Of a DNA stretch of 64,000 nucleotides, positions 1-9,021 are shown one piece after another. The stretch's first letter is position 1. Every line of letters begins with the position of its first letter. The notes under the pieces are model-generated. The model ran no database searches and was not told where the DNA came from. It saw nothing but the letters and a program-made list of their open reading frames with translations. This DNA is from Blastopirellula marina (GTDB lineage: Bacteria > Planctomycetota > Planctomycetia > Pirellulales > Pirellulaceae): NCBI RefSeq assembly GCF_002967715.1, contig NZ_PUIA01000017.1:248001-312000 (forward strand), written 5' to 3'. Both the position numbers and the translations under genes were made by a program.

Positions 1-512
1 CTGTTTTCACTGAAGGTGACGTGCGGCTCGCGGATCGCGTCGGCGTCGTAGAAATACTGGTTGTTCTTGACCAGCAGAAAGACATACTCGTGATCGGTCG
101 TCGGCCGCGTCTTCACGCTACTGGGCATCGCGTTGGGCTTATGCCAAATGACATCGCTGCGGAGCTTCCAGCCATCGGCCCGCAGCGCGAGGGCCACTTG
201 CCAGGGCAAACCCAACAGTTCGCCGTCGAGGTATTTGTCTCCTAGGACCAGCCACAACGCGCCTGTCTCCTTGAGCGTGCGGCGAACTTCGCGGAAGACC
301 TCGACCAGGCTCTGCACGTACTCTTCCGGCGAGATCTCTTGGCCGATCTGATCGTCGCCGTCGTAATTACGCTGCTGGAAGTACGGCGGGCTGCTCACCA
401 CGCAGTCGATCACTTCATCGGGGAAGGTCTGCAGAACATCACGGGCATGTCCGTGATAAACGGAGTTCAACTCGAAACTCGGCCGAGCCGCCTTCGAAAC
501 CTTCCGTGGCAT
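1..512 (-). CDS. DNA amino-methyltransferase (N4-cytosine/N6-adenine type), C-terminus outside window
   Basis: Reading the minus strand from an ATG at 512 gives 170 codons that run off the window edge, so only the N-terminal part is present. The motif SPPY at residues 41-44, preceded by the hydrophobic strand VIDCVV, is the catalytic motif IV of amino-methyltransferases; the S in first position is the form usual for N4-cytosine enzymes. It is followed by GALWLVLGDKYLDG and by a WHKPNAMPSS segment, both typical of the N6_N4_Mtase family (PF01555). With motif IV near the N-terminus, the AdoMet-binding FxGxG motif would lie in the missing part, as in the beta class. A GAGGAAG stretch precedes the start. 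It follows argS on the same strand after 66 bases. Whether it belongs to a restriction system or is solitary cannot be seen here. Confidence 0.85.
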   Translation of the reverse strand, partial: MPRKVSKAARPSFELNSVYHGHARDVLQTFPDEVIDCVVSSPPYFQQRNYDGDDQIGQEISPEEYVQSLVEVFREVRRTLKETGALWLVLGDKYLDGELLGLPWQVALALRADGWKLRSDVIWHKPNAMPSSVKTRPTTDHEYVFLLVKNNQYFYDADAIREPHVTFSEN

Positions 513-528
513 GATCTTCCTCGCTTGT

Positions 529-570
529 CCCCTCACCCTGACCTTCTCCCCAATGGGGCGAGGGTACGGG
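529..570. repeat. Dispersed CCCTCACCC/GGGGCGAGGG imperfect palindrome, copy 1
   Basis: The segment contains CCCCTCACCCTGACC and then TCTCCCCAATGGGGCGAGGG, an imperfect palindrome between the methyltransferase start and the argS end. Related copies occur at 2599-2685, 5741-5782, 8895-8937, 10950-10981 and 39223-39257. All lie between genes, here overlapping the 5' edge of neither. It resembles REP-type elements; no transposase is visible nearby. Confidence 0.6.
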
Positions 571-578
571 ATAGAGGT

Positions 579-2555
579 CTACATCTTGTCGACCGTTTGG
601 ATACCCAACAAATCCAGGCCTTGTTGTATCACCCGGGCGGTCAAATCGCAAAGCAAGAGTCGACTATTCTTCTGCTCTTCGGTGCCAGCGCTCAGAACTT
701 CGCACTGATCGTAGAAGCTGCTGTACGACTTAGCCAACTGATCAAATAGATAGTTGGTCAGGTAATTCGGGCGATAATCCAATAGCACGTCGTCCAGCGC
801 CTCGGAAAACCGCAGGATGGCCATCGCCAGCTGACGCTCGGCCGGGTGCTCAACGGTGATAGTCGCACCACTGCTTCGCAGGGCCTCGATATCGACTTCT
901 CCCTTGCGGAAGATGTTCTGCACGCGGGCATAGGCGTACTGCATATAAGTGGCCGTGTTCCCATTCAGGGCCAGCATCTTGTCGTAACTGAACGTGTAGT
1001 CGGTCTCGCGATTCTGCGACAGGTCGCCATACTTCAGTGCGGCGATGCCCACCGTTTCCGAAATCTGTTTGCGCTGAGCCTCGTCCAGCTTCGGTCCATC
1101 AGGCTGCCGTTCGTCCCCCTCGCTGACCACCTTGTAAGCGCGGCTGACCGCTTCATCCAGCAGACCTTCCAGGCCCACCGTATCGCCAGACCGCGTCTTG
1201 AACGGCTTGCCGTCGTCTCCCATCACGGTACCGAAGCTGACGTGCTTCAGTTCGATATCGGTGTAACCCCACAGCCGCGTGGCGGCAAACAGCTTGTCGA
1301 AGTGCTCCCCTTGGCGGAAGTCGACCACGTACAGAATCGCATCAGGCTTCCAGTGCTCCATGCGGTACGCAATGGTCGCCAGGTCGGTTGTCGAGTAGAG
1401 GAACGCCCCATCTCGCTTGCGGATGATCATCGGAGCCTTGAATCCGTCGAGGAACACGCACGTTGCCCCTTGCGACTCTTTAGCCAAGCCCCGCCGCTCG
1501 AAGTCTTCGACCACGGCGGCTAGGCGATCGTGATAGAAGCTCTCGCCCAGCTGGTGATCGAACGTCACGTTCAGCCGCTCGTAAACCCGCTTGATTTCGT
1601 CTTCGCAGAACGGCAGGAACTCTTTCCACAGAGCGATGTTTTCGGCATCCCCTTCATGCAGCTTGACCGTTTCCTGCAGGACGGCTGTGCTGATCTCGGC
1701 ATGCGCTTCGGCAAGCTTCTTCAGCTCGGGCGAATCTTCGGTCTTAGCGATCTTGGCCTTGGTCGACTCAATTGCTTCATTCAGGTCGCCAATCTGCGAC
1801 TGAAAACGGCCCACTTCCTTCTTCTGCTTCTTCGCTTCGGCTTTGTCGGCAGGCTCTGGTGCGTTCTTGGCGGCTTCGTACTCGGCCGTTCGCTCGGCGA
1901 GCTTCTCGATCAGCTGCGGTAGCTCCTTCTTCGCGTCGAAGTAATCCATCAGCCCTCGCACCTCGCGGTAGATCCGCGACAGCTCCGGCACCGGGGCCGC
2001 TTTGTAGGCGTCTTTGTCGGCGAAGTGCTTGTAGCCGTAGATGATCATCCCGAACTGGGTTCCCCAGTCGCCCAGATGGTTGTCGCTGATCACACTGTGC
2101 CCGACGAACTTCAGCGTGCGGCACAGCGCGTCACCAATCACGGTGCTGCGGATGTGCCCGACGTGCATCGGCTTGGCCACGTTCGGCGAAGAGTAGTCGA
2201 CCACGTACGTCCGCGGGGCTTCAACCTTTTCGATACCAATCCGCGAGTCAGTCTTCGCGTTTTGCAGCTGCTGCTGGATCCACTCTTCGCGGAGCTTCAG
2301 GTTGATGAAGCCAGGTCCGGCGACTTCTGGAGTTTCGCAGATATCTTCCACGTTCACCGCCGCAACCACTTCGGTAGCCAGATCGCGCGGGCTCTTGCCG
2401 AGCTTCTTGGCCAGGCCCATCGCGAAGTTGGCCTGGTAGTCGCCGAACTTGGGATCGCCAGCAGGGCGAATCATTTCCAGCAGCGGGCCCGCGTCGTCGG
2501 CAAGCGGCTGCAGCACTGGCTTAAATCGGGCACGAAGCAGAGCAAGAATATTCAT
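579..2555 (-). CDS. argS: Arginyl-tRNA synthetase
   Basis: Class I aminoacyl-tRNA synthetase that charges tRNA-Arg in the cytoplasm. The class I HIGH signature appears as HVGH at residues 131-134 after the ArgRS-typical SSPNVAKPM; a GKPFKTRSGD segment near residue 455 stands where KMSKS sits in other class I enzymes. The N-terminal ~110 residues fit the Arg_tRNA_synt_N domain and the C-terminal ~120 residues the DALR anticodon-binding domain. At 658 residues it is longer than the usual ~550-590 because of a Lys/Glu/Ala-rich, probably coiled-coil insertion at about residues 215-290 inside the catalytic domain. Start ATG at 2555 gives the expected N-terminus. It lies between rsfS upstream and the methyltransferase downstream on the same strand. 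Confidence 0.96.
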   Translation of the reverse strand: MNILALLRARFKPVLQPLADDAGPLLEMIRPAGDPKFGDYQANFAMGLAKKLGKSPRDLATEVVAAVNVEDICETPEVAGPGFINLKLREEWIQQQLQNAKTDSRIGIEKVEAPRTYVVDYSSPNVAKPMHVGHIRSTVIGDALCRTLKFVGHSVISDNHLGDWGTQFGMIIYGYKHFADKDAYKAAPVPELSRIYREVRGLMDYFDAKKELPQLIEKLAERTAEYEAAKNAPEPADKAEAKKQKKEVGRFQSQIGDLNEAIESTKAKIAKTEDSPELKKLAEAHAEISTAVLQETVKLHEGDAENIALWKEFLPFCEDEIKRVYERLNVTFDHQLGESFYHDRLAAVVEDFERRGLAKESQGATCVFLDGFKAPMIIRKRDGAFLYSTTDLATIAYRMEHWKPDAILYVVDFRQGEHFDKLFAATRLWGYTDIELKHVSFGTVMGDDGKPFKTRSGDTVGLEGLLDEAVSRAYKVVSEGDERQPDGPKLDEAQRKQISETVGIAALKYGDLSQNRETDYTFSYDKMLALNGNTATYMQYAYARVQNIFRKGEVDIEALRSSGATITVEHPAERQLAMAILRFSEALDDVLLDYRPNYLTNYLFDQLAKSYSSFYDQCEVLSAGTEEQKNSRLLLCDLTARVIQQGLDLLGIQTVDKM

Positions 2556-2598
2556 GAAAGTCGCTTGCAGCTTGAATGTGTCAAAGTGTTCTCAGTCT

Positions 2599-2685
2599 TG
2601 TCCCCTCGCCCCTCAGGAGAGAGGTTGAGGGGTGAACTGGGTACCCGCTTCTTCAACCCTCCCCCTTGGGAAGTGAGAGGGGACA
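2599..2685. repeat. Dispersed palindromic repeat, double copy
   Basis: Two related arms lie between rsfS and argS: TCCCCTCGCCCCTCAGGAGA followed by GAGGTTGAGGGG, then CAACCCTCCCCCTTGGGAAG followed by GAGAGGGGACAGG. Together they form a head-to-tail pair of the same palindromic type seen at 529, 5741, 8895, 10950 and 39223. Confidence 0.6.
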
Positions 2686-2711
2686 GGAATGAGATGAGCG
2701 GGCCAGGTGAG

Positions 2712-3218
2712 TTATTCGCCTGGGTTTCGCAGGATGCCGGTCAGGTCGATCTTTTTGGCATCGGCCCATAGCTGTTCCAGCTGGAAGTACTCGCGGGTTT
2801 CTTCGTCGAACAGGTGGCACACGACCGTGCCGTAGTCCAACAGAATCCAGCGGCTTTCATCGTACCCTTCGCGGCCCATGCGGCGATCGCCGAGATCTTT
2901 TTCGAGCTTGTCGTCGATCTCTTCGCTCATCGCGTGCAACTGCCGACGGCTACCACCGGTACCGATGACGAAGAAATCGAAGATCGGCGTCAGGTGCCGC
3001 ATATCGAGAATGCAGATGTCGCGGCCGTTGTTGTCTTCGATCACCTGGGCGGCTGCCTTGGCGAGTTCAAAGCTGGCGTTGTTGTCGTTTTCGGAAGTTG
3101 CTTCCGGCTTGTCAGATTCAGTCACGCGAGTATATGGGGACTTGAGTAAATGGATATTTGCAGGCTGGCTACCGACGTTTTCGGCAGATAGCCACCTTTG
3201 GCGTTTGAAGATGGCCAT
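2712..3218 (-). CDS. rsfS: Ribosomal silencing factor RsfS (Iojap/YbeB family)
   Basis: RsfS binds ribosomal protein L14 and blocks subunit joining when nutrients are scarce. The conserved core starts with ELAKAAAQVIEDNNGRDI and includes LTPIFDFFVIGTG, SRRQLHAM, WILLDYGTVVCHLFDEETR and YFQLEQLW, all hallmarks of the family. The longest reading frame gives 168 residues, against ~110-130 in most relatives. The first ~31 residues look non-homologous, so the true start may be the GTG at 3125 (VTESDKPEATSE); neither start has a clear Shine-Dalgarno sequence. It lies upstream of argS on the same strand. Confidence 0.93.
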   Translation of the reverse strand: MAIFKRQRWLSAENVGSQPANIHLLKSPYTRVTESDKPEATSENDNNASFELAKAAAQVIEDNNGRDICILDMRHLTPIFDFFVIGTGGSRRQLHAMSEEIDDKLEKDLGDRRMGREGYDESRWILLDYGTVVCHLFDEETREYFQLEQLWADAKKIDLTGILRNPGE

Positions 3219-3271
3219 CGACTAAGAAGCCGTAGCCATCCTACGACGGTGGAGTTACCAACTTGTTGCTA

Positions 3272-4342
3272 TTAGGCCGTGGCGTGCGTCTTCTGACCGC
3301 CACCGGAAGTGCCTCCTTCGTTCGCTTCATAGCGTCCGAAAATCATGCGTCCGGCACTGGTTTGCAGCACACTGGTCACCAGAATGCGGACCTGGCTGTT
3401 GATGTGATCGCGACCACCTTCAACCACAATCATCGTGCCGTCGTCCAGGTAACCGACGCCTTGGCTGTCTTCTTCACCCTTTTTGACAATCCGCACCGAG
3501 AGATGTTCACCCGGCAAGAAGACTGGCTTCAAGGCGTTGGCGATCTCGTTCAGGTTGATCACTTCCACGTTGTGCAGCTTGGCAACCTTGTTCAGGTTGT
3601 AGTCGCCGGTGACGATCTTTCCTTCCAGCAACTTGGCCAGCAGGACCAGCTTCATGTCGACCGGTTGTCCTTCCATGTCCGGCGTCTCGCGGTCGTGGAT
3701 CTTCAGGTCGACCTGATCGTTATTGCGCAGACGATTAAGGATGTCCAAACCACGACGGCCGCGACTGCGTTTCAGCTTGTCGCTGCTGTCGGCAATGCCC
3801 TGGAGTTCCGCCAGGACGAATCTGGGCATGATCAGCACATTGTCGAAGAAGCCGGTCTCGACGACGTCGGCGATGCGTCCGTCGATCACGATACTGGTAT
3901 CCAGGACGTACGGCTTGGGACCCTTCACTTCCTTGGCGAATTCAACATAAGGAATGATGAAGCGGAAGTCGTCCTTCGTCTGCAGCACCAGACTGATACA
4001 GCTATAGCACAGCACCATCCCGACCACCAATTGCAGGGCCCGGTGCGCGGTAACTGCCCCGGGGTTATCGGCCGGAAACCAGACCTGCGTGATCAGGCCC
4101 AGGATATAGGTCAGCGAGAGCCCCACCAGCAGCCCGAAGTAAACCCCGGAGATGGTGTCGTATCGCTTGTTCTTGACGAAAATATCGATGCCAATGACCG
4201 ACAAGGCCAGCATCATGACACCCACGAACGCAGGCCAAGGATTTTCCTGAAGTGCGCTACGGAAGGTATCGACCCGAATGACGGTAATACCGACACCGGC
4301 AGCCACCAGGATAAAAACAATTCTAAGTACGATCAGCGCCAT
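3272..4342 (-). CDS. Membrane-anchored PIN and TRAM domain protein (YacL-like)
   Basis: The N-terminal ~130 residues hold about four hydrophobic segments. They are followed by a PIN nuclease domain beginning KPYVLDTSIVIDGRIADV, whose acidic residues fit a PIN metal site. Further PIN features are FVLAELQGIADSSD, RRGLDILNRL and the late acidic VTGDYNLNKVA. The C-terminal ~70 residues fit a TRAM RNA-binding domain (GEHLSVRIVKKGEEDSQGVG to VEGG). This architecture matches Bacillus YacL, a putative membrane-bound RNase. The longer frame begins at 4366, but the ATG at 4342 (MALIVLRIVFILV) starts directly at the first membrane helix and is preferred. It precedes rsfS on the same strand. Confidence 0.9.
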   Translation of the reverse strand: MALIVLRIVFILVAAGVGITVIRVDTFRSALQENPWPAFVGVMMLALSVIGIDIFVKNKRYDTISGVYFGLLVGLSLTYILGLITQVWFPADNPGAVTAHRALQLVVGMVLCYSCISLVLQTKDDFRFIIPYVEFAKEVKGPKPYVLDTSIVIDGRIADVVETGFFDNVLIMPRFVLAELQGIADSSDKLKRSRGRRGLDILNRLRNNDQVDLKIHDRETPDMEGQPVDMKLVLLAKLLEGKIVTGDYNLNKVAKLHNVEVINLNEIANALKPVFLPGEHLSVRIVKKGEEDSQGVGYLDDGTMIVVEGGRDHINSQVRILVTSVLQTSAGRMIFGRYEANEGGTSGGGQKTHATA

Positions 4343-4490
4343 GGAGAGCCTGCAGGAGACGACCAAAAACGAGAAGTTCGCGACGGCAACCCTCGGTAAG
4401 GCAGGTCGTGCTCCCCTTAAAAGACAAACCTAATCTCAATTCCAAGTGACGTATTCTACCCCGCATTTGCGGCGAAAGCATCCCCATCGA

Positions 4491-5600
4491 CTAGCGAAAA
4501 TGGGCGTCAAACTCCCGTTGGCAATAAGAATCGGTCATGGTGGCAATGTAGTACCCAACGGTGCGGGGCAGCCCCCAAACCTCGAACCAGTCGGCACATT
4601 TCCCGCGTACCAGCTCAGGACGGCGTAAATACCCCTCGTACATCTGCCGCAGTTGGTCCTGACCCCGCTTACGGAACGCCACGATCTCGGGGTGGCGGTA
4701 AACCCGATCGAAAAGGAACTGTTCTAGTTGGGTTTTGCGGGCACGCAGGTCGTCGCTTACCGTCACGATCGGCTCGCACATCTCGGCTTCCTCCGGCGAG
4801 CCTGGGTTCCACTTGGCAATCCGCTCCATGGCGGTCTGCATGACGTCGGTCACCTGGATGTCGATCAACTGGTGAATGACCATCTTCCGCAGCCGACGTC
4901 CGCTCAATTCTCCATACCGCTGATACGCTTTTTCTGCACTTTGCGCGAACAGCGGTACTTGCATCAACTCGTCGAACCGCACCAACCCCAGTTTGAGCGC
5001 ATCGTCGGCATCGTGGGTGTCGTACGTAATACTGTCGCAAGCCTCGACCGTCTGGGCTTCCAGCAGCGGCCGTAGGAAGGTCATCTGCCGCTTGTCGACC
5101 CGCGTGATCTGCCCTTCAAGCACCTCGTGCGTGAGATTCAGCCCGTCGTAATAGGGGCTGCGCGTTTCAAGATACCTCACCAGCACCAGGCCAAACGCGT
5201 TGTGCGAGAACCCTCCGCAATCGGCCATACATTCCTGCAAAACTTCCTCGCCGGTATGCCCCAGCGGAGGATGCCCCAGATCGTGCAAATACCCCAAAGC
5301 CTCGATCAACTCTTCATTCAGCCCCAGGCTGCGGCCGATGGTGCGGGCCACGTTGACCACTTCAATAGTGTGCGTCAGCCGTGTGCGGTGGTAGTCGCTG
5401 ACATTCATGAACACTTGAGTTTTATCGGCCATCCGGCGAAACGCACTGCTATGGATGATTCGATCGCGATCGCGCTGAAACGGAGAACGATACGGTTGAT
5501 CCGACTCGTCGTGCTCGCGGCCGCGCGATTGTTTGCTCCGCAGCGCATAAGGAGCCAGAAGCCGGTCCTCGCGCTGGTCGTAATTCATGAATTGGTGCAT
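4491..5600 (-). CDS. dGTPase-type deoxynucleoside triphosphate triphosphohydrolase
   Basis: HD-superfamily hydrolase of the Dgt family, which removes tripolyphosphate from dNTPs. The opening YRSPFQRDRDRIIHSSAFRR is the family's N-terminal signature. Metal ligands are visible as H77 (in LTHTIEV), then H106-D107 in YLHDLGHPPLGH, with a later aspartate expected in the middle of the protein (YDTHDADDAL). The length of 369 residues fits the short dGTPase subfamily (~370-400) rather than E. coli Dgt (505). It is the first gene of a minus-strand run toward argS. A non-coding stretch with palindromes separates it from divergent uvrA. Confidence 0.92.
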   Translation of the reverse strand: MHQFMNYDQREDRLLAPYALRSKQSRGREHDESDQPYRSPFQRDRDRIIHSSAFRRMADKTQVFMNVSDYHRTRLTHTIEVVNVARTIGRSLGLNEELIEALGYLHDLGHPPLGHTGEEVLQECMADCGGFSHNAFGLVLVRYLETRSPYYDGLNLTHEVLEGQITRVDKRQMTFLRPLLEAQTVEACDSITYDTHDADDALKLGLVRFDELMQVPLFAQSAEKAYQRYGELSGRRLRKMVIHQLIDIQVTDVMQTAMERIAKWNPGSPEEAEMCEPIVTVSDDLRARKTQLEQFLFDRVYRHPEIVAFRKRGQDQLRQMYEGYLRRPELVRGKCADWFEVWGLPRTVGYYIATMTDSYCQREFDAHFR

Positions 5601-5991
5601 ACGTTTCGGTCGTAGTTTTCAGTTTGAAGTGTTCAGTTTTCAGGAGGCGAAAATTGCAGGAAGTCGCCGTGATTGTTTCTTTTATCTCGTTGGAAAAACA
5701 GGGCCCTTGTGTCATGCCTGACACGTCCTTTCCCAGGGCTCTCTTCACCCTAACCCTCTTCCCAAAGGGCCAAGGGGACAGGAGTTAGGTCGATGGGCCG
5801 TTCCGCTTGACCAACGTCTTGCTGAAAACGGAACACCGAAAACTGAACACTCAGTCATCCCCACTAGTTGCCACTTGGGGTGGGCCCTGTTAGCCTGAAC
5901 TGAATTGTTACTCATCATTTATACCTTTAAGGTCGAGATTGCCCCATGGCAGGGGCAAGGCGAGAATCTCGTCCTTATCCGCCCAGCATGA
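5601..5991. other. Non-coding interval between divergent dgt-like gene and uvrA
   Basis: About 390 bases without a convincing gene. It contains a palindromic repeat at 5741-5782 and two related short tracts, TTTTCAGTTTGAAGTGTTCAG near 5615-5640 and GAAAACTGAACACTCAG near 5835-5855, in opposite orientation. It must hold promoters for both divergent genes, but no unambiguous -35/-10 pair or LexA-type operator was recognised. Confidence 0.5.
5741..5782. repeat. Dispersed palindromic repeat, copy 3
   Basis: CTCTTCACCCTAACCCTCTT is followed by CCCAAAGGGCCAAGGGGACA. It has the same CCCTAACCCTC arm and GGGGACAGG tail as the copies at 2599-2685 and 10950-10981. Confidence 0.6.
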
Positions 5992-8868
5992 TTGTCTGCC
6001 ATCGTGGATTTCCATCGAGACAAGCTGTCTGCCATCGATCCGACGCAGGATACGTCCTCGATCTGCGTCCGCGGGGCACGTGTTCATAACCTGAAAAACG
6101 TCGACATCGATCTCCCTCGAGATCAGTTGATCGTCATCACCGGGCCCAGCGGCAGCGGCAAAAGCTCGCTGGCTCTCGATACGCTGTACGCCGAAGGACA
6201 GCGTCAGTATGTCGAAAGCTTGTCGGTCTATGCCCGCCAGTTCCTCGACCAGATGGAACGCCCCGACGTCGACCTGATCGTCGGTTTGCAGCCAACCATC
6301 TGTATCGACCAGCGAACCGGTAGCCAGAACCCCCGTAGCACGGTCGCCACGATCACTGAAATCTACGACTACTTGCGTCTGCTGATGGCGCGGCTGGGGC
6401 TGCCTCACTGCTGGAAGTGCGATCGACCGATCACGCAGCAAACGGCCGAACAGATTCAAGATCGCCTGCTGGCTCTGCCGGAAGAAACCAAGCTGATGAT
6501 CATGGCCCCGATGGTTCAGGGGCGTAAAGGGGCCCACAAAGAAGTCCTCGATCGCATCCGCCGCGAAGGCCTGCTGCGAGTTCGCGTCGACGACGAGGTC
6601 TACCAGATCGACGAAGTCCCCGAGCTCAACCCGAAAAAGAACCACACCATCGAAGCGGTCGTCGACCGCATCATCATTCGCGAAGGGCTTCGCGCTCGTA
6701 TGAGCGACTCGGTCGCCATGGCACTGAAGCTGAGCGAAGGTCGGCTCCTTTCCTGCCATCTGGATACCGACAAGGTCGATGACAAGCATCCCAAGGGAAC
6801 ATGGATCGATCAGATCTTCAACACCGAGCTGGCCTGTACCGAGTGCAACATCAGCTTTATCGACATCGAACCCCGCACGTTCAGCTTCAATAGCCCTTAC
6901 GGCACTTGCCCCAAGTGCGAAGGCCTGGGCATTTGCGAAGAGTTCGACCCCGACCTGGTCGTACCGGAACGCGACATGTCGATCGACGAAGGAGCGATCG
7001 CACCATGGCGCGGCCTGACCGCTTCCGCAATTTCCAAGGTCAGCAAAGGGCTCGATACATGGCTCGGCAAGCATAAGCTTGACCGCACCACCAAACTCAG
7101 CGACTGGAGCCAGGAAGATCGTACCAGGCTTCTTTCCGGTGAAGGGAGCACCTGGCAAGGCGTGCTGATCGCCCTCGAAAAAGAATACGTCACCACCACC
7201 CGCAAAAAGCGGATCGAACAGCTTGGCAAGTTCCGCGGCAAGCTTCCCTGCCCTGCGTGTCACGGGGCTCGTCTTCGCCCCGAAGCCCTCGCCGTTCGCG
7301 TGGCCGACCACAACATTCACCAGATCGTGCGTCTGAGCATCAACGATGCCCGCACCTTCTTCGACGACCTCGAGTTCGACGAACACGAAAGTCTGATCGC
7401 CACTCCGATCGTCCGCGAGATCTCCAAGCGGCTGGCCTTCCTGGAAAAGGTGGGGGCCGACTACCTCACCCTCGACCGCGCCGCCGATACGCTCAGCGGT
7501 GGCGAACTGCAGCGCGTGCGTCTGGCCACCGGCATCGGTAGCGGGCTGGTCGGTATCTGCTACATCCTGGACGAACCCTCGATCGGTCTCCACTCGCGCG
7601 ACAACCACCGCCTGATCGAAGCCCTGGTTGAACTGCGTGACCATGGCAACACCGTCATCGTGGTCGAACACGACGAAGCGATCATGCGTGTCGCCGATCG
7701 CCTGGTCGACGTCGGCCCTGGTGCCGGCAGCCGCGGCGGGCAGATCATTGCCGAAGGAACGCCTGAAGTCGTCTCGCATGTCGAAAGCTCGATCACCGGG
7801 CAGTACCTCAGCGGCCGCACGAAGATCGATGTGCCCCAATCGCGCCGCAAGGTGGCCAAGTCGCGGATGATCTCCATCGAAGGAGCCACGACCAACAACC
7901 TGAAGGACGTCGCCGTGCAGATTCCGCTGGGCGCTTTCGTCTGCGTGACCGGCGTCAGCGGCAGCGGCAAGAGTTCGCTCGTCAACGAAACGATCACGCC
8001 GGCCCTGCTGCGCCGCCTGGGGCAACCTTCGCAGCGACCAGGCGCGTTCACCAGTCTTCGCGGCACCAGCCAGATCGACAAGGTCATCCCGATCGATCAG
8101 TCCCCCATCGGCCGCACGCCGCGCAGCAACCCGGCCACCTACACCGGCGTGTTCGACGAAATTCGCAAGGTGTTCGCCGACACGCGGCAAGCCAAACAGT
8201 ATGGCTACAAAGCGTCCCGCTTCAGCTTCAACGTGAAGGGGGGCCGCTGCGAAGAATGCCAGGGGCAAGGCCTGAGGAAGATCGAAATGAACTTCCTGCC
8301 AGACCTGTTCGTCGAATGTCCCCAGTGTCATGGCAAACGCTTCAACCGCCAAACGCTACGAGTGAAATACAAAGACCTCTCAATCGCCGACGTGCTGAAC
8401 CTGCCGATCGAAGAGGCGTCGGACTTCTTCGAAGCCGTCCCCACCATCCACCGCGTACTGGCAAGCCTGTGCGACGTGGGACTGGGCTACCTCTCGCTCG
8501 GCCAACCGAGCACCACCCTTTCCGGCGGTGAGGCCCAACGCATCAAGCTCGCTACCGAACTCGCCAGAACGGAAACCGGCAGCACGCTGTACGTACTGGA
8601 CGAACCAACGACTGGGCTGCACTTCGAAGACATCCGCCGGCTGCTCTCGGTACTGAGCCGCCTGGTCGACAAGGGGAACACGGTCCTGGTGATCGAACAC
8701 AACCTGGACGTGATCAAAAGCGCCGACTGGCTCATCGACCTCGGCCCCGAAGGAGGCTCCGGCGGCGGTCACATCATCGCCACCGGCACCCCGGAACAAG
8801 TCGCCGAAATAGAAACCAGCTACACCGGCCAATACCTCAAGCCACTACTCAACGGCCACGAGAGCTAA
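5992..8868 (+). CDS. uvrA: UvrABC excision nuclease subunit A
   Basis: ATPase that recognises bulky DNA lesions and loads UvrB in nucleotide excision repair. Walker A GPSGSGKSS lies at residues 51-59 and a second one (SGSGKSSLVNE) near 653. The ABC signatures are LSGGELQRVRLA and LSGGEAQRIKLA, each followed by a Walker B ending LDEP. Zinc modules show as CWKC, CPKCEGLGIC and CEECQGQG/CPQCHGKR. At 958 residues it has normal length. The frame is closed by TGA at 5989, so translation must begin at TTG 5992, GTG 6004 or later; an out-of-frame ATG at 5988 overlaps. The N-terminus is therefore uncertain by a few residues. Confidence 0.97.
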   Translation: MSAIVDFHRDKLSAIDPTQDTSSICVRGARVHNLKNVDIDLPRDQLIVITGPSGSGKSSLALDTLYAEGQRQYVESLSVYARQFLDQMERPDVDLIVGLQPTICIDQRTGSQNPRSTVATITEIYDYLRLLMARLGLPHCWKCDRPITQQTAEQIQDRLLALPEETKLMIMAPMVQGRKGAHKEVLDRIRREGLLRVRVDDEVYQIDEVPELNPKKNHTIEAVVDRIIIREGLRARMSDSVAMALKLSEGRLLSCHLDTDKVDDKHPKGTWIDQIFNTELACTECNISFIDIEPRTFSFNSPYGTCPKCEGLGICEEFDPDLVVPERDMSIDEGAIAPWRGLTASAISKVSKGLDTWLGKHKLDRTTKLSDWSQEDRTRLLSGEGSTWQGVLIALEKEYVTTTRKKRIEQLGKFRGKLPCPACHGARLRPEALAVRVADHNIHQIVRLSINDARTFFDDLEFDEHESLIATPIVREISKRLAFLEKVGADYLTLDRAADTLSGGELQRVRLATGIGSGLVGICYILDEPSIGLHSRDNHRLIEALVELRDHGNTVIVVEHDEAIMRVADRLVDVGPGAGSRGGQIIAEGTPEVVSHVESSITGQYLSGRTKIDVPQSRRKVAKSRMISIEGATTNNLKDVAVQIPLGAFVCVTGVSGSGKSSLVNETITPALLRRLGQPSQRPGAFTSLRGTSQIDKVIPIDQSPIGRTPRSNPATYTGVFDEIRKVFADTRQAKQYGYKASRFSFNVKGGRCEECQGQGLRKIEMNFLPDLFVECPQCHGKRFNRQTLRVKYKDLSIADVLNLPIEEASDFFEAVPTIHRVLASLCDVGLGYLSLGQPSTTLSGGEAQRIKLATELARTETGSTLYVLDEPTTGLHFEDIRRLLSVLSRLVDKGNTVLVIEHNLDVIKSADWLIDLGPEGGSGGGHIIATGTPEQVAEIETSYTGQYLKPLLNGHES

Positions 8869-8894
8869 TAACAAACGACCCGCGGCAACATCCG

Positions 8895-8937
8895 GTCCCC
8901 TCGCCCCGCCGGGCAGAGAGCTAGGGTGAGGGGGCGA
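8895..8937. repeat. Dispersed palindromic repeat, copy 4
   Basis: GTCCCCTCGCCCCGCCGGGC followed by AGAGAGCTAGGGTGAGGGGG, just downstream of uvrA. It belongs to the family also seen at 529, 2599, 5741, 10950 and 39223. It could serve as a transcript end for uvrA, though no T-run follows. Confidence 0.6.
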
Positions 8938-9021
8938 ACCAGGTACCAGTCCCATGTCTCTTCCAGTCGAAAGCCAGGCACACGCAACTCAACCAACGGC
9001 ATAGCCGGCCGAGGCCCCTGC

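Noticed and set aside
1-512. Restriction-modification system
   Set aside because: Only a partial methyltransferase is inside the window and its neighbours are housekeeping genes; no nuclease can be shown.
846-1523. Long antisense open frames inside argS (also seen inside uvrA, sulfatase, DUF1549, PPC and cytochrome genes)
   Set aside because: These are mirror frames in GC-rich genes: they have no family features, while the opposite strand encodes clear proteins.
5908-8352. 814-codon antisense frame over uvrA
   Set aside because: It is an artefact of GC-rich third positions; uvrA is unambiguous with both ABC signatures.
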